Source: Bacteroidales bacterium
GTDB taxonomy: Bacteria > Bacteroidota > Bacteroidia > Bacteroidales > WCHB1-69
Direction: 5' to 3'
DNA: 6,796 bases
Assembly (NCBI GenBank): GCA_028684405.1
Contig: JAQUGA010000134.1
Coordinates: forward strand, 1 to 6,796
Shown: positions 1 through 6,447 of the stretch, piece after piece
How the letters are laid out: each line of letters begins with the position of its first letter
Position numbering within the stretch: the stretch's first letter is position 1
Made by a program: the position numbers and the translations under genes
The notes under the pieces: model-generated
Told to the model about the DNA's origin: nothing
What the model saw: the letters and a program-made list of their open reading frames with translations, nothing else
Databases searched by the model: none

Positions 1-930
1 ACTATTGACGCCATGGTCGTCATTTTCGGAACCCCTGGTCTGGTTCCCCTTTGGGACGTGTATAAAGTTTTAGACGAGAAGATGAAAACGAGTAAAAAAC
101 CTATTTTCCCTGTACTGCCTTCTACTTTAACAGCCCAGGACGAAGTGGCTGATTTTCTATCCAAAGGACGTATTAACTTCCCTGACGAAGTGGCTTTGGG
201 CAATGCATTATCACGCATTTACCACACTCCAAAACCGATGTCTGAAAAAACATGCCATCACGAAATAGACACTGCTCTTGTTAGAGCCATTATTGATTCT
301 TGCGAAAATGGATATATCGACCCAGACCAAACTATTGGCTTGCTTGATGCGGCTGGAATTCCCCGTGCGGGCCAAGCCACGGTTCACACTCTGGAGACAG
401 CCATTGAGGCCGCCAAAAAAATTGGTTTTCCATTGGTTATGAAAGTGGTGGGACCGGTTCATAAATCAGACGTTGGTGGGGTAGTTTTGAATGTAAACAG
501 CGAAGAAAAAGTAGCATTTGAATTTGAACGAATGATGAAAATTCCGGAAACCTATGCCGTTTTGATGCAAGCCATGTTATCTGGAACAGAACTCTTTGTT
601 GGAGCAACTCGCGAGGATAAATTCGGACACATGATTATGTGCGGTTTAGGAGGCATTTTTATTGAAGTATTGAAAGATGTTAAAGCCGCTTTGGTTCCCG
701 TTTCAAAAAAGGAAGCCATGTATATGATTGAAAATCTGAAAGGATACAAAATCCTAGAAGGTGTTCGCGGACAAGAAGGAGTAAACATTGATTTGTTTGC
801 CGATGTGGTGGTTCGCTTATCTACTCTTTTGCAAGCAGCACCAGAAATTATAGAAATGGACATTAATCCACTTCTTGGAAAAGCCGACAAAGTAGTTGCT
901 GTAGACGCTCGAATAAGGATTGAAAAGTAA
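1..930 (+). CDS. ADP-forming acyl-CoA (acetate--CoA) synthetase, C-terminal part; 5' end cut by window edge
   Basis: The reading frame is open from base 1 (Thr-Ile-Asp-Ala before the first Met at 13), so this is the 3' part of a longer gene. NDP-forming acyl-CoA synthetases interconvert acyl-CoA + ADP + Pi with acid + CoA + ATP in the cytoplasm. Counting from the Met at 13, about residues 1-70 are the end of the CoA-ligase-like domain, finishing in the typical G-x-x-x-F-x-x-E-E/D-A-x-x-A-L pattern (GRINFPDEVALGNAL). Residues ~85-305 are an ATP-grasp domain of the acetyl-CoA synthetase type. Visible signatures are HKSDVGGV at ~150-157, GTELFVGATRED then FGHMIMCGLGGIFIEVLKD at ~191-222, and EMDINPLL at ~281-288. 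In fused family members the CoA-binding domain lies N-terminal and should be just outside the window. Substrate (acetate or another acid) cannot be told from this part. In fermenters the enzyme usually makes ATP while excreting acid; that role is inferred. An intrinsic terminator follows directly. Confidence 0.93.
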   Translation, partial: TIDAMVVIFGTPGLVPLWDVYKVLDEKMKTSKKPIFPVLPSTLTAQDEVADFLSKGRINFPDEVALGNALSRIYHTPKPMSEKTCHHEIDTALVRAIIDSCENGYIDPDQTIGLLDAAGIPRAGQATVHTLETAIEAAKKIGFPLVMKVVGPVHKSDVGGVVLNVNSEEKVAFEFERMMKIPETYAVLMQAMLSGTELFVGATREDKFGHMIMCGLGGIFIEVLKDVKAALVPVSKKEAMYMIENLKGYKILEGVRGQEGVNIDLFADVVVRLSTLLQAAPEIIEMDINPLLGKADKVVAVDARIRIEK

Positions 931-948
931 AATAATCGCTAATTACAC

Positions 949-985
949 AAACTGTCGTATACATTTATATACGGCAGTTTTTTTT
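949..985 (+). terminator. Intrinsic terminator after the acyl-CoA synthetase gene
   Basis: A 13-bp stem pairs 949-961 (AAACTGTCGTATA) with 968-980 (TATACGGCAGTTT); the only imperfection is one G-T wobble. The loop is six bases, and a run of eight T (978-985) overlaps the end of the stem. It starts 18 bases after the stop codon and should separate this gene from the next transcript. Confidence 0.9.
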
Positions 986-999
986 ATCGACTTTTTGTT

Positions 1000-1007
1000 T
1001 AATTTTG
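1000..1007 (+). promoter_or_regulatory. Putative Bacteroidota -7 element for the toroid/acyltransferase genes
   Basis: TAATTTTG fits the Bacteroidota consensus TAnnTTTG exactly and lies 19 bases before the ATG at 1027. This would give a very short 5' leader of roughly 12-15 bases. No clear TTTG -33 box is present at the expected distance; that region falls in the T-run of the preceding terminator. The promoter call therefore rests on the -7 box and position only. Confidence 0.45.
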
Positions 1008-1026
1008 CAAGTTCTATTCAATAAAA

Positions 1027-2241
1027 ATGATTAAAAGTATTTTACGATATACCGCGTTTTCTCTCCGAACTTTAACCAATAAAAAAGTCAGAATGGTTTT
1101 AGCTTACGAATGGAAAAGGTATACTATTGGCTATCGAACATTTGTCAATGCCAAAGATCAAAAACCAAACATAAATGATCACGTTACAGCACTTTACATT
1201 GCTGTTGAATGGCTATTAAGAAGTCAATATTATATGATTGACTACGGATTTGGGTCCTACCGTTTGGGCAAAAACTGGACCACCTCCTATCCCGAAACTA
1301 CTGGATACATTATTGAAACGCTAATAAAATACAGCCATTTAAAAAGAGAAAATGAAATTAGAAATTGCTGTTTACGCGCAGCAGACTGGCTTTTAAGCAT
1401 TCAAAAACCAAGTGGTGGTTGGCAAGGCGAAACCATGGAAGACAATAAAGATGAAGTTGTTTTCAATACAGGTCAGATCATTCGAGGATTGCTTTCTGTT
1501 TACTGCGAAACGGAAGAAGAAAAATATTTGGATGCTGCCATCAAAGCGGGCGACTGGCTTGTGGAAATTCAGGAACCCGAAGGGATGTGGATTAAAAATG
1601 CTTTTATGGGCGTTGCAAGAGTTTATGACAGCTATGTAGACGTTCCTTTGATTCATTTATCTGGGTTTACAAAAGACGATAAATATAAAAATGCAGCCAT
1701 CAAAAATTTAAACTGGATTGTTGATCATAAACAAGAAAAAAATGGATGGTTTAACGATTGCGACAACACCATAAAACACAACGACAAACCAATTTTACAC
1801 ACCATTTGCTACACCATTGATGGCCTAATTGAAGCAGGGAATCTACTAAACGAACCCAGATACATTCAAGCCGGCAAAAAGGCAGCCGATGCTTTGTTGA
1901 GCAACTATAATCAACACTCTGTTTTAAAAGGAAGATTCGACAAAAACTGGGAAGGCTATGAATTTCCAATACTTACGGGATATGCTCAATTGGCAGTAGT
2001 TTGGATGAAACTTCACCATTTATATCCCGAAAATGGCTATTTTAAAGCAGCTCAATCAATTAACAATCAATTGGTTTGGCTTCAATTTGACGATGCTCGT
2101 TTTGGCAACATCAACGGAGGAATTGCAGGCACGTTTCCTTTTTGGGGAAAATACGAACCTTTTTCTTTTCCAAATTGGGCTTCAAAGTACCTTGTAGATA
2201 GCATTATGATGGAACTTCAAATTCTTAAACATACGCTTTAA
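1027..2241 (+). CDS. Six-repeat alpha/alpha-toroid protein (squalene-cyclase / six-hairpin-glycosidase-like fold), function unknown
   Basis: A 404-residue protein with no signal peptide or membrane segment, so probably cytoplasmic. It holds six copies of a helical-hairpin unit whose shared feature is a helix of the form A-x-x-W-L-x-x-x-Q, usually followed by a G-x-W/F turn. The copies begin near residues 59 (AVEWLLRSQ), 118 (AADWLLSIQKPSGGW), 174 (AGDWLVEIQEPEGMW), 227 (NLNWIVDHKQEKNGW), 286 (AADALLSNY) and 345 (INNQLVWLQ). Their spacing is 53-59 residues. The alternate helices also match (TGYIIETL ~92, TGQIIRGLL ~148, YTIDGLIEA ~262, LTGYAQLAV ~316). Six hairpins imply an (alpha/alpha)6 barrel, as in terpenoid-cyclase-like proteins, GlcNAc 2-epimerases and unsaturated glucuronyl hydrolases. 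The DxDD motif of squalene-hopene cyclases is not visible. The first 22 residues are basic and could touch the membrane. The next gene starts one base after the stop, so the two are very likely co-translated. The fold is fairly sure; I do not recognise the reaction. Confidence 0.85.
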   Translation: MIKSILRYTAFSLRTLTNKKVRMVLAYEWKRYTIGYRTFVNAKDQKPNINDHVTALYIAVEWLLRSQYYMIDYGFGSYRLGKNWTTSYPETTGYIIETLIKYSHLKRENEIRNCCLRAADWLLSIQKPSGGWQGETMEDNKDEVVFNTGQIIRGLLSVYCETEEEKYLDAAIKAGDWLVEIQEPEGMWIKNAFMGVARVYDSYVDVPLIHLSGFTKDDKYKNAAIKNLNWIVDHKQEKNGWFNDCDNTIKHNDKPILHTICYTIDGLIEAGNLLNEPRYIQAGKKAADALLSNYNQHSVLKGRFDKNWEGYEFPILTGYAQLAVVWMKLHHLYPENGYFKAAQSINNQLVWLQFDDARFGNINGGIAGTFPFWGKYEPFSFPNWASKYLVDSIMMELQILKHTL

Positions 2242-2242
2242 A

Positions 2243-3052
2243 ATGAAAAGCGATTTAAGCATTTTTGATTTAGTAAAAAAGCTTCCTATCAACAGTGAAG
2301 ACACTCTATTTGTGTCTTCCGATTTATTCAAATTAGCGGTGGCGTGTCATCGACAAAACATAGAATTTTCGGCAAATATATTTCTGGATGCTCTGCTTGC
2401 TCTTGTCCCCAATGGCACTTTGGTTATTCCGGCGTACACCGATAATCTCAAATCTGGCGATCGTTTCGACATTCTACACTCCAAGCCTAACACGGGAGCT
2501 CTTTCTGAGGCAACTTTCAAACGTTCGGAGTTCATTCGCACAAGTGACCCTTTTCACTCTTTTTTTGTGGCAGGAACACAAAAAGAAAACTTTGCTCAGC
2601 TTCGTAATCAATCAACTTTTGGATCCGATTCAGGCTTTGCTTTACTGCACAAGCTCAACGCCAAAGCCTTGTTCATAGATGTATCGTTGCAAAATAGCTT
2701 TACTTTTGTTCATTATTGCGAAGAAAAACTAAAAGTAAAATATCGCAAATTAAAAGCCCATAAAATACATTATATTTCAAATACAGGGCAAGAAAACAGC
2801 ATTACTCATCAGTTTTTTACCCGAAAAAAAGGCTACCTTAATAATCTTCATCCTCTTGAGGAGCAATTGACAAAAAACAATATCCTCAAATCCCATCTAT
2901 TGCTAAACAGCACCCTGAAAATTGCAAATTACGATGAATTATATAATTTTATTTCTGAAGATATTATCTTAAACAAAGCTAAAAACCTACACAGATTTAG
3001 CTTTTATGAATATTTCAGACGAACGGCTAAGCAAATATTAGGCCGTAAATAA
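2243..3052 (+). CDS. AAC(3)-superfamily N-acyltransferase, probably acting on an amino sugar
   Basis: A 269-residue protein, the normal length for the aminoglycoside 3-N-acetyltransferase superfamily, which moves an acyl group from acyl-CoA to an amine. Family landmarks in order are the N-terminal D-T-L-F-V-S-S strand (~20-26), GTLVIPAYT (~58-66), the R-T-S-D-P-F-H-S-F segment (~99-107), FGSDSGFALLHKLNAKALFIDV (~126-147), TFVHYCEE with the expected His157 and Glu160, and VKYRKLK (~165-171). Classical resistance enzymes usually have His-Pro where this protein has Asp102-Pro103. The TFVHYCEE...YRKLK stretch resembles relatives found in polysaccharide and antibiotic biosynthesis. The gene starts one base after the toroid gene stops, with no room for its own promoter, so translation is likely coupled. 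The last ~25 residues are basic and may be amphipathic. Superfamily membership is seen directly; the acceptor is inferred. An antibiotic-resistance role is unlikely from context. Confidence 0.85.
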   Translation: MKSDLSIFDLVKKLPINSEDTLFVSSDLFKLAVACHRQNIEFSANIFLDALLALVPNGTLVIPAYTDNLKSGDRFDILHSKPNTGALSEATFKRSEFIRTSDPFHSFFVAGTQKENFAQLRNQSTFGSDSGFALLHKLNAKALFIDVSLQNSFTFVHYCEEKLKVKYRKLKAHKIHYISNTGQENSITHQFFTRKKGYLNNLHPLEEQLTKNNILKSHLLLNSTLKIANYDELYNFISEDIILNKAKNLHRFSFYEYFRRTAKQILGRK

Positions 3053-3118
3053 TAATTTCAAACAATTTAGTTTTATATCTGTTAGTAATACAAATGACAA
3101 ATGAAAAATAATAAACTT

Positions 3119-4789
3119 ATGAAATCTGACATTCAATTGGCAAAAGAAGCAAGCATGCTTCATATTAATGAAATTGCAAAATTGCTTAAAATCGATATAG
3201 AAGACTTAGAACTATACGGTAAGTACAAAGCAAAAATCCCGCTTAAATACATTGATGAAAATAAAATCAAAAAATCAAAACTGATTTTAGTAACAGCCAT
3301 TACACCCACTCCAGCAGGAGAAGGCAAAACAACAACATCCATCGCACTTGCCGAAGCGCTTAATAAAATTGGAAAACAAGCTACGGTTGTACTTCGTGAA
3401 CCCTCATTAGGTCCTGTTTTTGGTATAAAAGGAGGAGCTGCTGGTGGAGGGATGTCTCAAGTTCTTCCGATGGAAGATATCAACCTACACTTTACTGGTG
3501 ATTTGGCTGCCATCGAAAAAGCACATAATCTTCTTGCGGCCTTAATTGACAACAATCTACAAAACAAAAAAAACAATCTAAATATTGACCCTAGAACCAT
3601 CGTTTGGAAACGTGTTATTGACATGAACGATCGTTCTTTAAGAAACATTACGATTGGATTGGGCGGACTTTCGGATGGCATTCCACGTCAAAGTGGTTTC
3701 GACATTACAGCAGCCTCAGAAATAATGGCTATTATCTGTTTGGCAACCAGTATTGAAGATTTGAAAACAAAACTGGGAAATATTTTCATTGGATACACCT
3801 TTGACAAAAAACCTGTTTTTGCTCGAGATTTGAAAGCTCAAGGAGCCATGGCTACACTCTTAAAAGAAGCCATAAAGCCCAACTTGGTTCAAACCATGGA
3901 AAACACTCCAGCCATCATTCATGGCGGACCGTTTGCTAACATTGCACAGGGAACCAACTCTCTTATTGCTACCAAACTAGCTCTTTCTGTTTCGGAATAT
4001 GTAGTAACAGAAGCTGGTTTTGCCTCCGAATTAGGCGCCGAGAAATTTCTAAATATCAAAGCTCAGTACGGCAATCTTTCTCCTAACACGGCAGTTATTG
4101 TAGCTACTGTTAGAGCGATAAAATATCACGGCGGTGTGAAAGTAAAAGATTTAAATGAAGCCGATATTGGAGCCATCATTAAAGGCTTACCAAATTTAGA
4201 CAAACATATTGAAAACATGCGTCACTTCAACCTTAATCCTGTGGTTGCCATCAACCGCTTTACCAGCGATACGGATGAAGAATTGGCTGCCATTAAAAAA
4301 CATTGTCAAGATCAGGGCGTAAGAGTTGCTATCACCGATGGTTGGGCAAAAGGTGGTGACGGTGCCACTGAACTTGCAGAAATGGTTGTTGCTGAAGCTA
4401 TAAAATGCCACAAATGTTTTCAGCCATTATACGAATTTAACAGTCCCATAAAAGAAAAAATCAAAACCATTGCTCGAAAAATGTATGGAGCTGCGGATGT
4501 TGAATTTTCCATTGCTGCCAAAAAAACCATACAAAATATTGAGGATTTAGGCTTGGCAAATCTTCCAATTTGCATTGCTAAAACTCAAAAATCACTTTCG
4601 GATAATCCACTTTTATTTGGTCGTCCTCAGGGATTTATCGTAAGCATCAGGGAAGTTGAACTTGCTGCAGGTGCTGGTTTTATTATCCCCATTGCCGGAG
4701 ACATTATGAGAATGCCTGGATTGCCATCGGTACCTTCCTCTGAACATATTGACATCGACAATGATTCAAATATCACTGGATTAGCATAA
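3119..4789 (+). CDS. fhs: Formate--tetrahydrofolate ligase (10-formyl-THF synthetase)
   Basis: Catalyses formate + THF + ATP to 10-formyl-THF + ADP + Pi in the cytoplasm. It feeds one-carbon units to purine and fMet-tRNA synthesis and can run in reverse to make ATP. The P-loop TPAGEGKTTT, the REPSLGPVFGIKGGAAGGG segment, MEDINLHFTGD, the GGLSDGIPRQSGFDITAASE block, HGGPFANIAQGTNS, TEAGFASELGAEKF, and the C-terminal MRMPGLPSVPSS are all present and uninterrupted. From the chosen ATG (MKSDIQLAKEA) the protein is 556 residues, the usual length, and that N-terminus matches the family pattern. An in-frame ATG at 3101 would add six residues (MKNNKL) that the family does not usually have. A five-codon ORF at 3094-3111 ends seven bases before the chosen start. 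The gene lies 48 bases after the acyltransferase gene with no terminator between, so read-through is likely. A bidirectional terminator follows 24 bases after the stop. Confidence 0.97.
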   Translation: MKSDIQLAKEASMLHINEIAKLLKIDIEDLELYGKYKAKIPLKYIDENKIKKSKLILVTAITPTPAGEGKTTTSIALAEALNKIGKQATVVLREPSLGPVFGIKGGAAGGGMSQVLPMEDINLHFTGDLAAIEKAHNLLAALIDNNLQNKKNNLNIDPRTIVWKRVIDMNDRSLRNITIGLGGLSDGIPRQSGFDITAASEIMAIICLATSIEDLKTKLGNIFIGYTFDKKPVFARDLKAQGAMATLLKEAIKPNLVQTMENTPAIIHGGPFANIAQGTNSLIATKLALSVSEYVVTEAGFASELGAEKFLNIKAQYGNLSPNTAVIVATVRAIKYHGGVKVKDLNEADIGAIIKGLPNLDKHIENMRHFNLNPVVAINRFTSDTDEELAAIKKHCQDQGVRVAITDGWAKGGDGATELAEMVVAEAIKCHKCFQPLYEFNSPIKEKIKTIARKMYGAADVEFSIAAKKTIQNIEDLGLANLPICIAKTQKSLSDNPLLFGRPQGFIVSIREVELAAGAGFIIPIAGDIMRMPGLPSVPSSEHIDIDNDSNITGLA

Positions 4790-4812
4790 AAACGCTCTGT
4801 TTTTTACATGCA

Positions 4813-4850
4813 ATAAAACCCCAAAGGAATAAATTTCTTTGGGGTTTTAT
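4813..4850. terminator. Bidirectional intrinsic terminator between convergent fhs and tcdA
   Basis: A 17-bp stem pairs 4813-4829 with 4834-4850 around a four-base loop (TAAA, 4830-4833). Pairing is complete except for one G-T wobble. The core is CCCCAAAG/CTTTGGGG. An A-rich flank on the left and a T-rich flank on the right (TTTTATTTTT) give a U-tract in both directions. On the - strand the tcdA stop codon (4849-4847) lies inside the first arm of the hairpin. Confidence 0.93.
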
Positions 4851-5584
4851 TTTTGAGGTTCCTCAATTAAATCCCGAATCGCAACCGATGCAGCAAAACA
4901 TCCAAACATAGCAGGCATGTACGAAATTGTTCCCACTGTTGTCAACTTATTTTGTTCCTGCACTTCATTTATTACAACGCATTCTTTGGGCACAATTTCG
5001 GGCGAAAAAATAGTCTTAAATCCGGTTCGAACGCCTAATTTTTGCAAACGTTTTCGCATAAAAAGCGCCAATTTGCATTGATATGTATCTGCAATATCGG
5101 CAACTCGAATTAATGATGGATCTAATTTTCCACCTGCACCCATAGAACTTACAACTTTGAGATTGTTTTGCAAAGCATGATAAATCAAAAAAACTTTAGG
5201 CGACAGCGTATCAATCGCATCCAAAACATAATCATACGAAGCATCTTCGATAATTTTTTTCAGCTCTTCGTCTTTGCAATATTTTTGGATGGCATTGAGT
5301 TTAATGTCAGGATTGATATCAAGAAGACGTTCTTTTATTAGTTGGGCTTTCGGTTTACCAACAGTGCTCATCAAAGCTGGCAATTGTCTGTTGCGATTGG
5401 AAACAGAAATAGTATCGCCATCAAACATCGTAATTTGCCCAACTCCAGCTCGGCAAAGCATCTCGGCTGCATACGCCCCAACTCCTCCCAAACCAGCAAC
5501 CAGAACATGAGCAGAACGAAGTCGCTGCATCTTTTCTTCTCCCAACATTAATATTGTCCGGGAATCCCAAAGCTCTTCCGACAT
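4847..5584 (-). CDS. tcdA: tRNA threonylcarbamoyladenosine dehydratase (TcdA/CsdL/YgdL, ThiF/E1-like)
   Basis: Uses ATP to cyclise t6A at position 37 of ANN-decoding tRNAs into ct6A, in the cytoplasm. The 245-residue length is normal for the family. Residues ~7-29 are the conserved lead-in (RTILMLGEEKMQRLRSA). GLGGVG at 31-36 is the Rossmann nucleotide-binding loop, and FDGD at 54-57 followed by NRNRQ at 63-67 are E1-type adenylation residues. LDAIDT (121-126) and SSMGAGGKLDP (146-156) are further TcdA/ThiF landmarks, as are the FKTIFSPE segment (~189-196) and GTISYMPAMFG (~208-218). This arrangement separates it from ThiF and MoeB, which act with ThiS or MoaD partners not found here. The ATG overlaps the stop of the tatD-like gene by one base (TAATG), so the two are probably one transcript with coupled translation. 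The 3' end runs into the shared terminator. Confidence 0.95.
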   Translation of the reverse strand: MSEELWDSRTILMLGEEKMQRLRSAHVLVAGLGGVGAYAAEMLCRAGVGQITMFDGDTISVSNRNRQLPALMSTVGKPKAQLIKERLLDINPDIKLNAIQKYCKDEELKKIIEDASYDYVLDAIDTLSPKVFLIYHALQNNLKVVSSMGAGGKLDPSLIRVADIADTYQCKLALFMRKRLQKLGVRTGFKTIFSPEIVPKECVVINEVQEQNKLTTVGTISYMPAMFGCFAASVAIRDLIEEPQK

Positions 5585-6243
5585 TATTTAAAACAGGTTT
5601 GAAAATTATCAGCAATTTTTTGCTTTAGCTGCTCTACCGTCATTTTTTTAAGTGAGGCTGCTTTTTCGTAAATTTCCTCTATCGAATAGGAACTTTCGTC
5701 TGTTTCCAAAAAAATCTGTTTGGTTGGAACCAACGGAAAAGCTTCAAAAGCTTTCGATTGTTCATTCATGAGAGCTTCGCCAAACGATAAGTAAAAACCG
5801 GCTTTAATCAGCTGATCGGCCGTTTTTTTATTGGCATTAAATCCATGAATAATCCATGGCATTTTGTAGGAACCACTTTTATGAATAAATAAAAGATCCG
5901 AATGAGCCTTTACGCTATGAATAATAACAGGTTTTTTAAAATGCTCTGAAACAGTCAATTGGGCTTTGAAAAACTTTTCCTGCAATTCATATGGTGTTTC
6001 AATAGCTCTATCGATACCAATTTCACCAATGGCTTTTACATTGGGATGAGTAACCATCTCCATGAGCGAAGTTAATACGGTTTCAATTTTATTTTCTTTG
6101 ATATGCCACGGGTGCATTCCTATGCTAAAAAAACCTTCGGAAGGAAGATCTCCATTTATGGAATGACTATAGATTTGGGATATCGAAGGCTTCGTTTGCA
6201 ATGAATGCGTGTGAATGTTGATAAATTCTTCTGACGAAAACAT
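5584..6243 (-). CDS. TatD-family metal-dependent hydrolase (putative deoxyribonuclease)
   Basis: TatD proteins are cytoplasmic TIM-barrel amidohydrolases with two metal ions; characterised members are 3'-5' exonucleases on DNA or RNA, and some act as D-aminoacyl-tRNA editing enzymes. The full ligand set is visible: H11 and H13 (NIHTHS), E74 in GEIGID (73-78), H109 (VIIHS), H133 (WIIHGF) and D182 (LETDES). The GMHPWH motif (42-47) is also typical. At 219 residues it is 35-45 shorter than the usual ~255-265, with short loops but no missing ligand. The usual ETD-[AS]-P is ETDESS here. It is the first gene of a two-gene unit with tcdA, with a Bacteroidota-type promoter just upstream. The ATG at 6243 is 24 bases from the -7 element and has no Shine-Dalgarno, only an A/T-rich leader, as is normal in this phylum. 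The family is sure, the physiological substrate is not. Confidence 0.93.
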   Translation of the reverse strand: MFSSEEFINIHTHSLQTKPSISQIYSHSINGDLPSEGFFSIGMHPWHIKENKIETVLTSLMEMVTHPNVKAIGEIGIDRAIETPYELQEKFFKAQLTVSEHFKKPVIIHSVKAHSDLLFIHKSGSYKMPWIIHGFNANKKTADQLIKAGFYLSFGEALMNEQSKAFEAFPLVPTKQIFLETDESSYSIEEIYEKAASLKKMTVEQLKQKIADNFQTCFK

Positions 6244-6267
6244 TTTTATTTGTTATAATAATTTGTG

Positions 6268-6298
6268 CAAATATAGAAAATTGTTTTACAATCGAAAA
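6268..6298 (-). promoter_or_regulatory. Bacteroidota-type promoter for the tatD-like/tcdA unit
   Basis: On the - strand TATATTTG (6275-6268) is a perfect match to the -7 consensus TAnnTTTG. A TTTTC sequence (6298-6294) lies 18 bases upstream, about where the -33 TTTG box is expected, and is an imperfect match. The predicted start of transcription leaves a leader of roughly 15-20 bases before the ATG at 6243. Confidence 0.7.
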
Positions 6299-6307
6299 CA
6301 CTTCTAT

Positions 6308-6325
6308 CTTTTTTGCATAAAAAAG
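6308..6325. repeat. AT-rich inverted repeat upstream of the tatD-like promoter
   Basis: Seven-base arms CTTTTTT (6308-6314) and AAAAAAG (6319-6325) pair perfectly around GCAT. It lies just upstream of the -33 region of the leftward promoter. It could be an AT-rich upstream promoter element, an operator, or simply poly-A/poly-T bias; the stem has only one G-C pair, so it is weak as RNA. Confidence 0.4.
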
Positions 6326-6329
6326 CTCG

Positions 6330-6356
6330 AAAAATAGTGTGTGGAAGTAAGACACA
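6330..6356 (-). terminator. Possible weak terminator downstream of the small membrane-protein gene
   Basis: Read on the - strand, TGTGT (6356-6352) pairs with ACACA (6342-6338) around a nine-base loop, followed by CTATTTTT. The stem is only five pairs, so the call is tentative. It lies about 90 bases after the stop at 6448. If real, it would separate that gene from the tatD-like unit. Otherwise the 204-base gap (6244-6447) holds only the promoter and inverted repeat listed here. Confidence 0.3.
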
Positions 6357-6447
6357 GTACTTTTATATTCTATCTAAAAGGCTTTGTATTGTACTTAAGA
6401 GGTCTAAAAATCATTGTTCAAGATTGTCAAAATTTAAGCAGCATTAA

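Noticed and set aside
211..890. Two - strand ORFs (211-462 and 552-890) opposite the acyl-CoA synthetase gene
   Set aside because: They lie fully within a gene with clear ATP-grasp motifs, and their translations show no recognisable domain.
1027..2241. Squalene-hopene cyclase or another true terpenoid cyclase
   Set aside because: The repeat fold is similar, but the protein is shorter and no DxDD catalytic motif is visible.
2388..2678. A 96-codon + strand ORF inside the acyltransferase gene
   Set aside because: It is out of frame with a gene that carries all AAC(3) superfamily landmarks, and the translation is low-information.
2243..3052. Antibiotic-resistance gene
   Set aside because: It belongs to the AAC(3) superfamily, but the Asp-Pro change, the coupling to a toroid protein and the lack of any mobile element argue for a biosynthetic enzyme.
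3068..3075. Possible -7 element (TAGTTTTA) for a separate fhs promoter
   Set aside because: It lacks the final G of TAnnTTTG and has no -33 box at the right distance, so a separate promoter is not supported.
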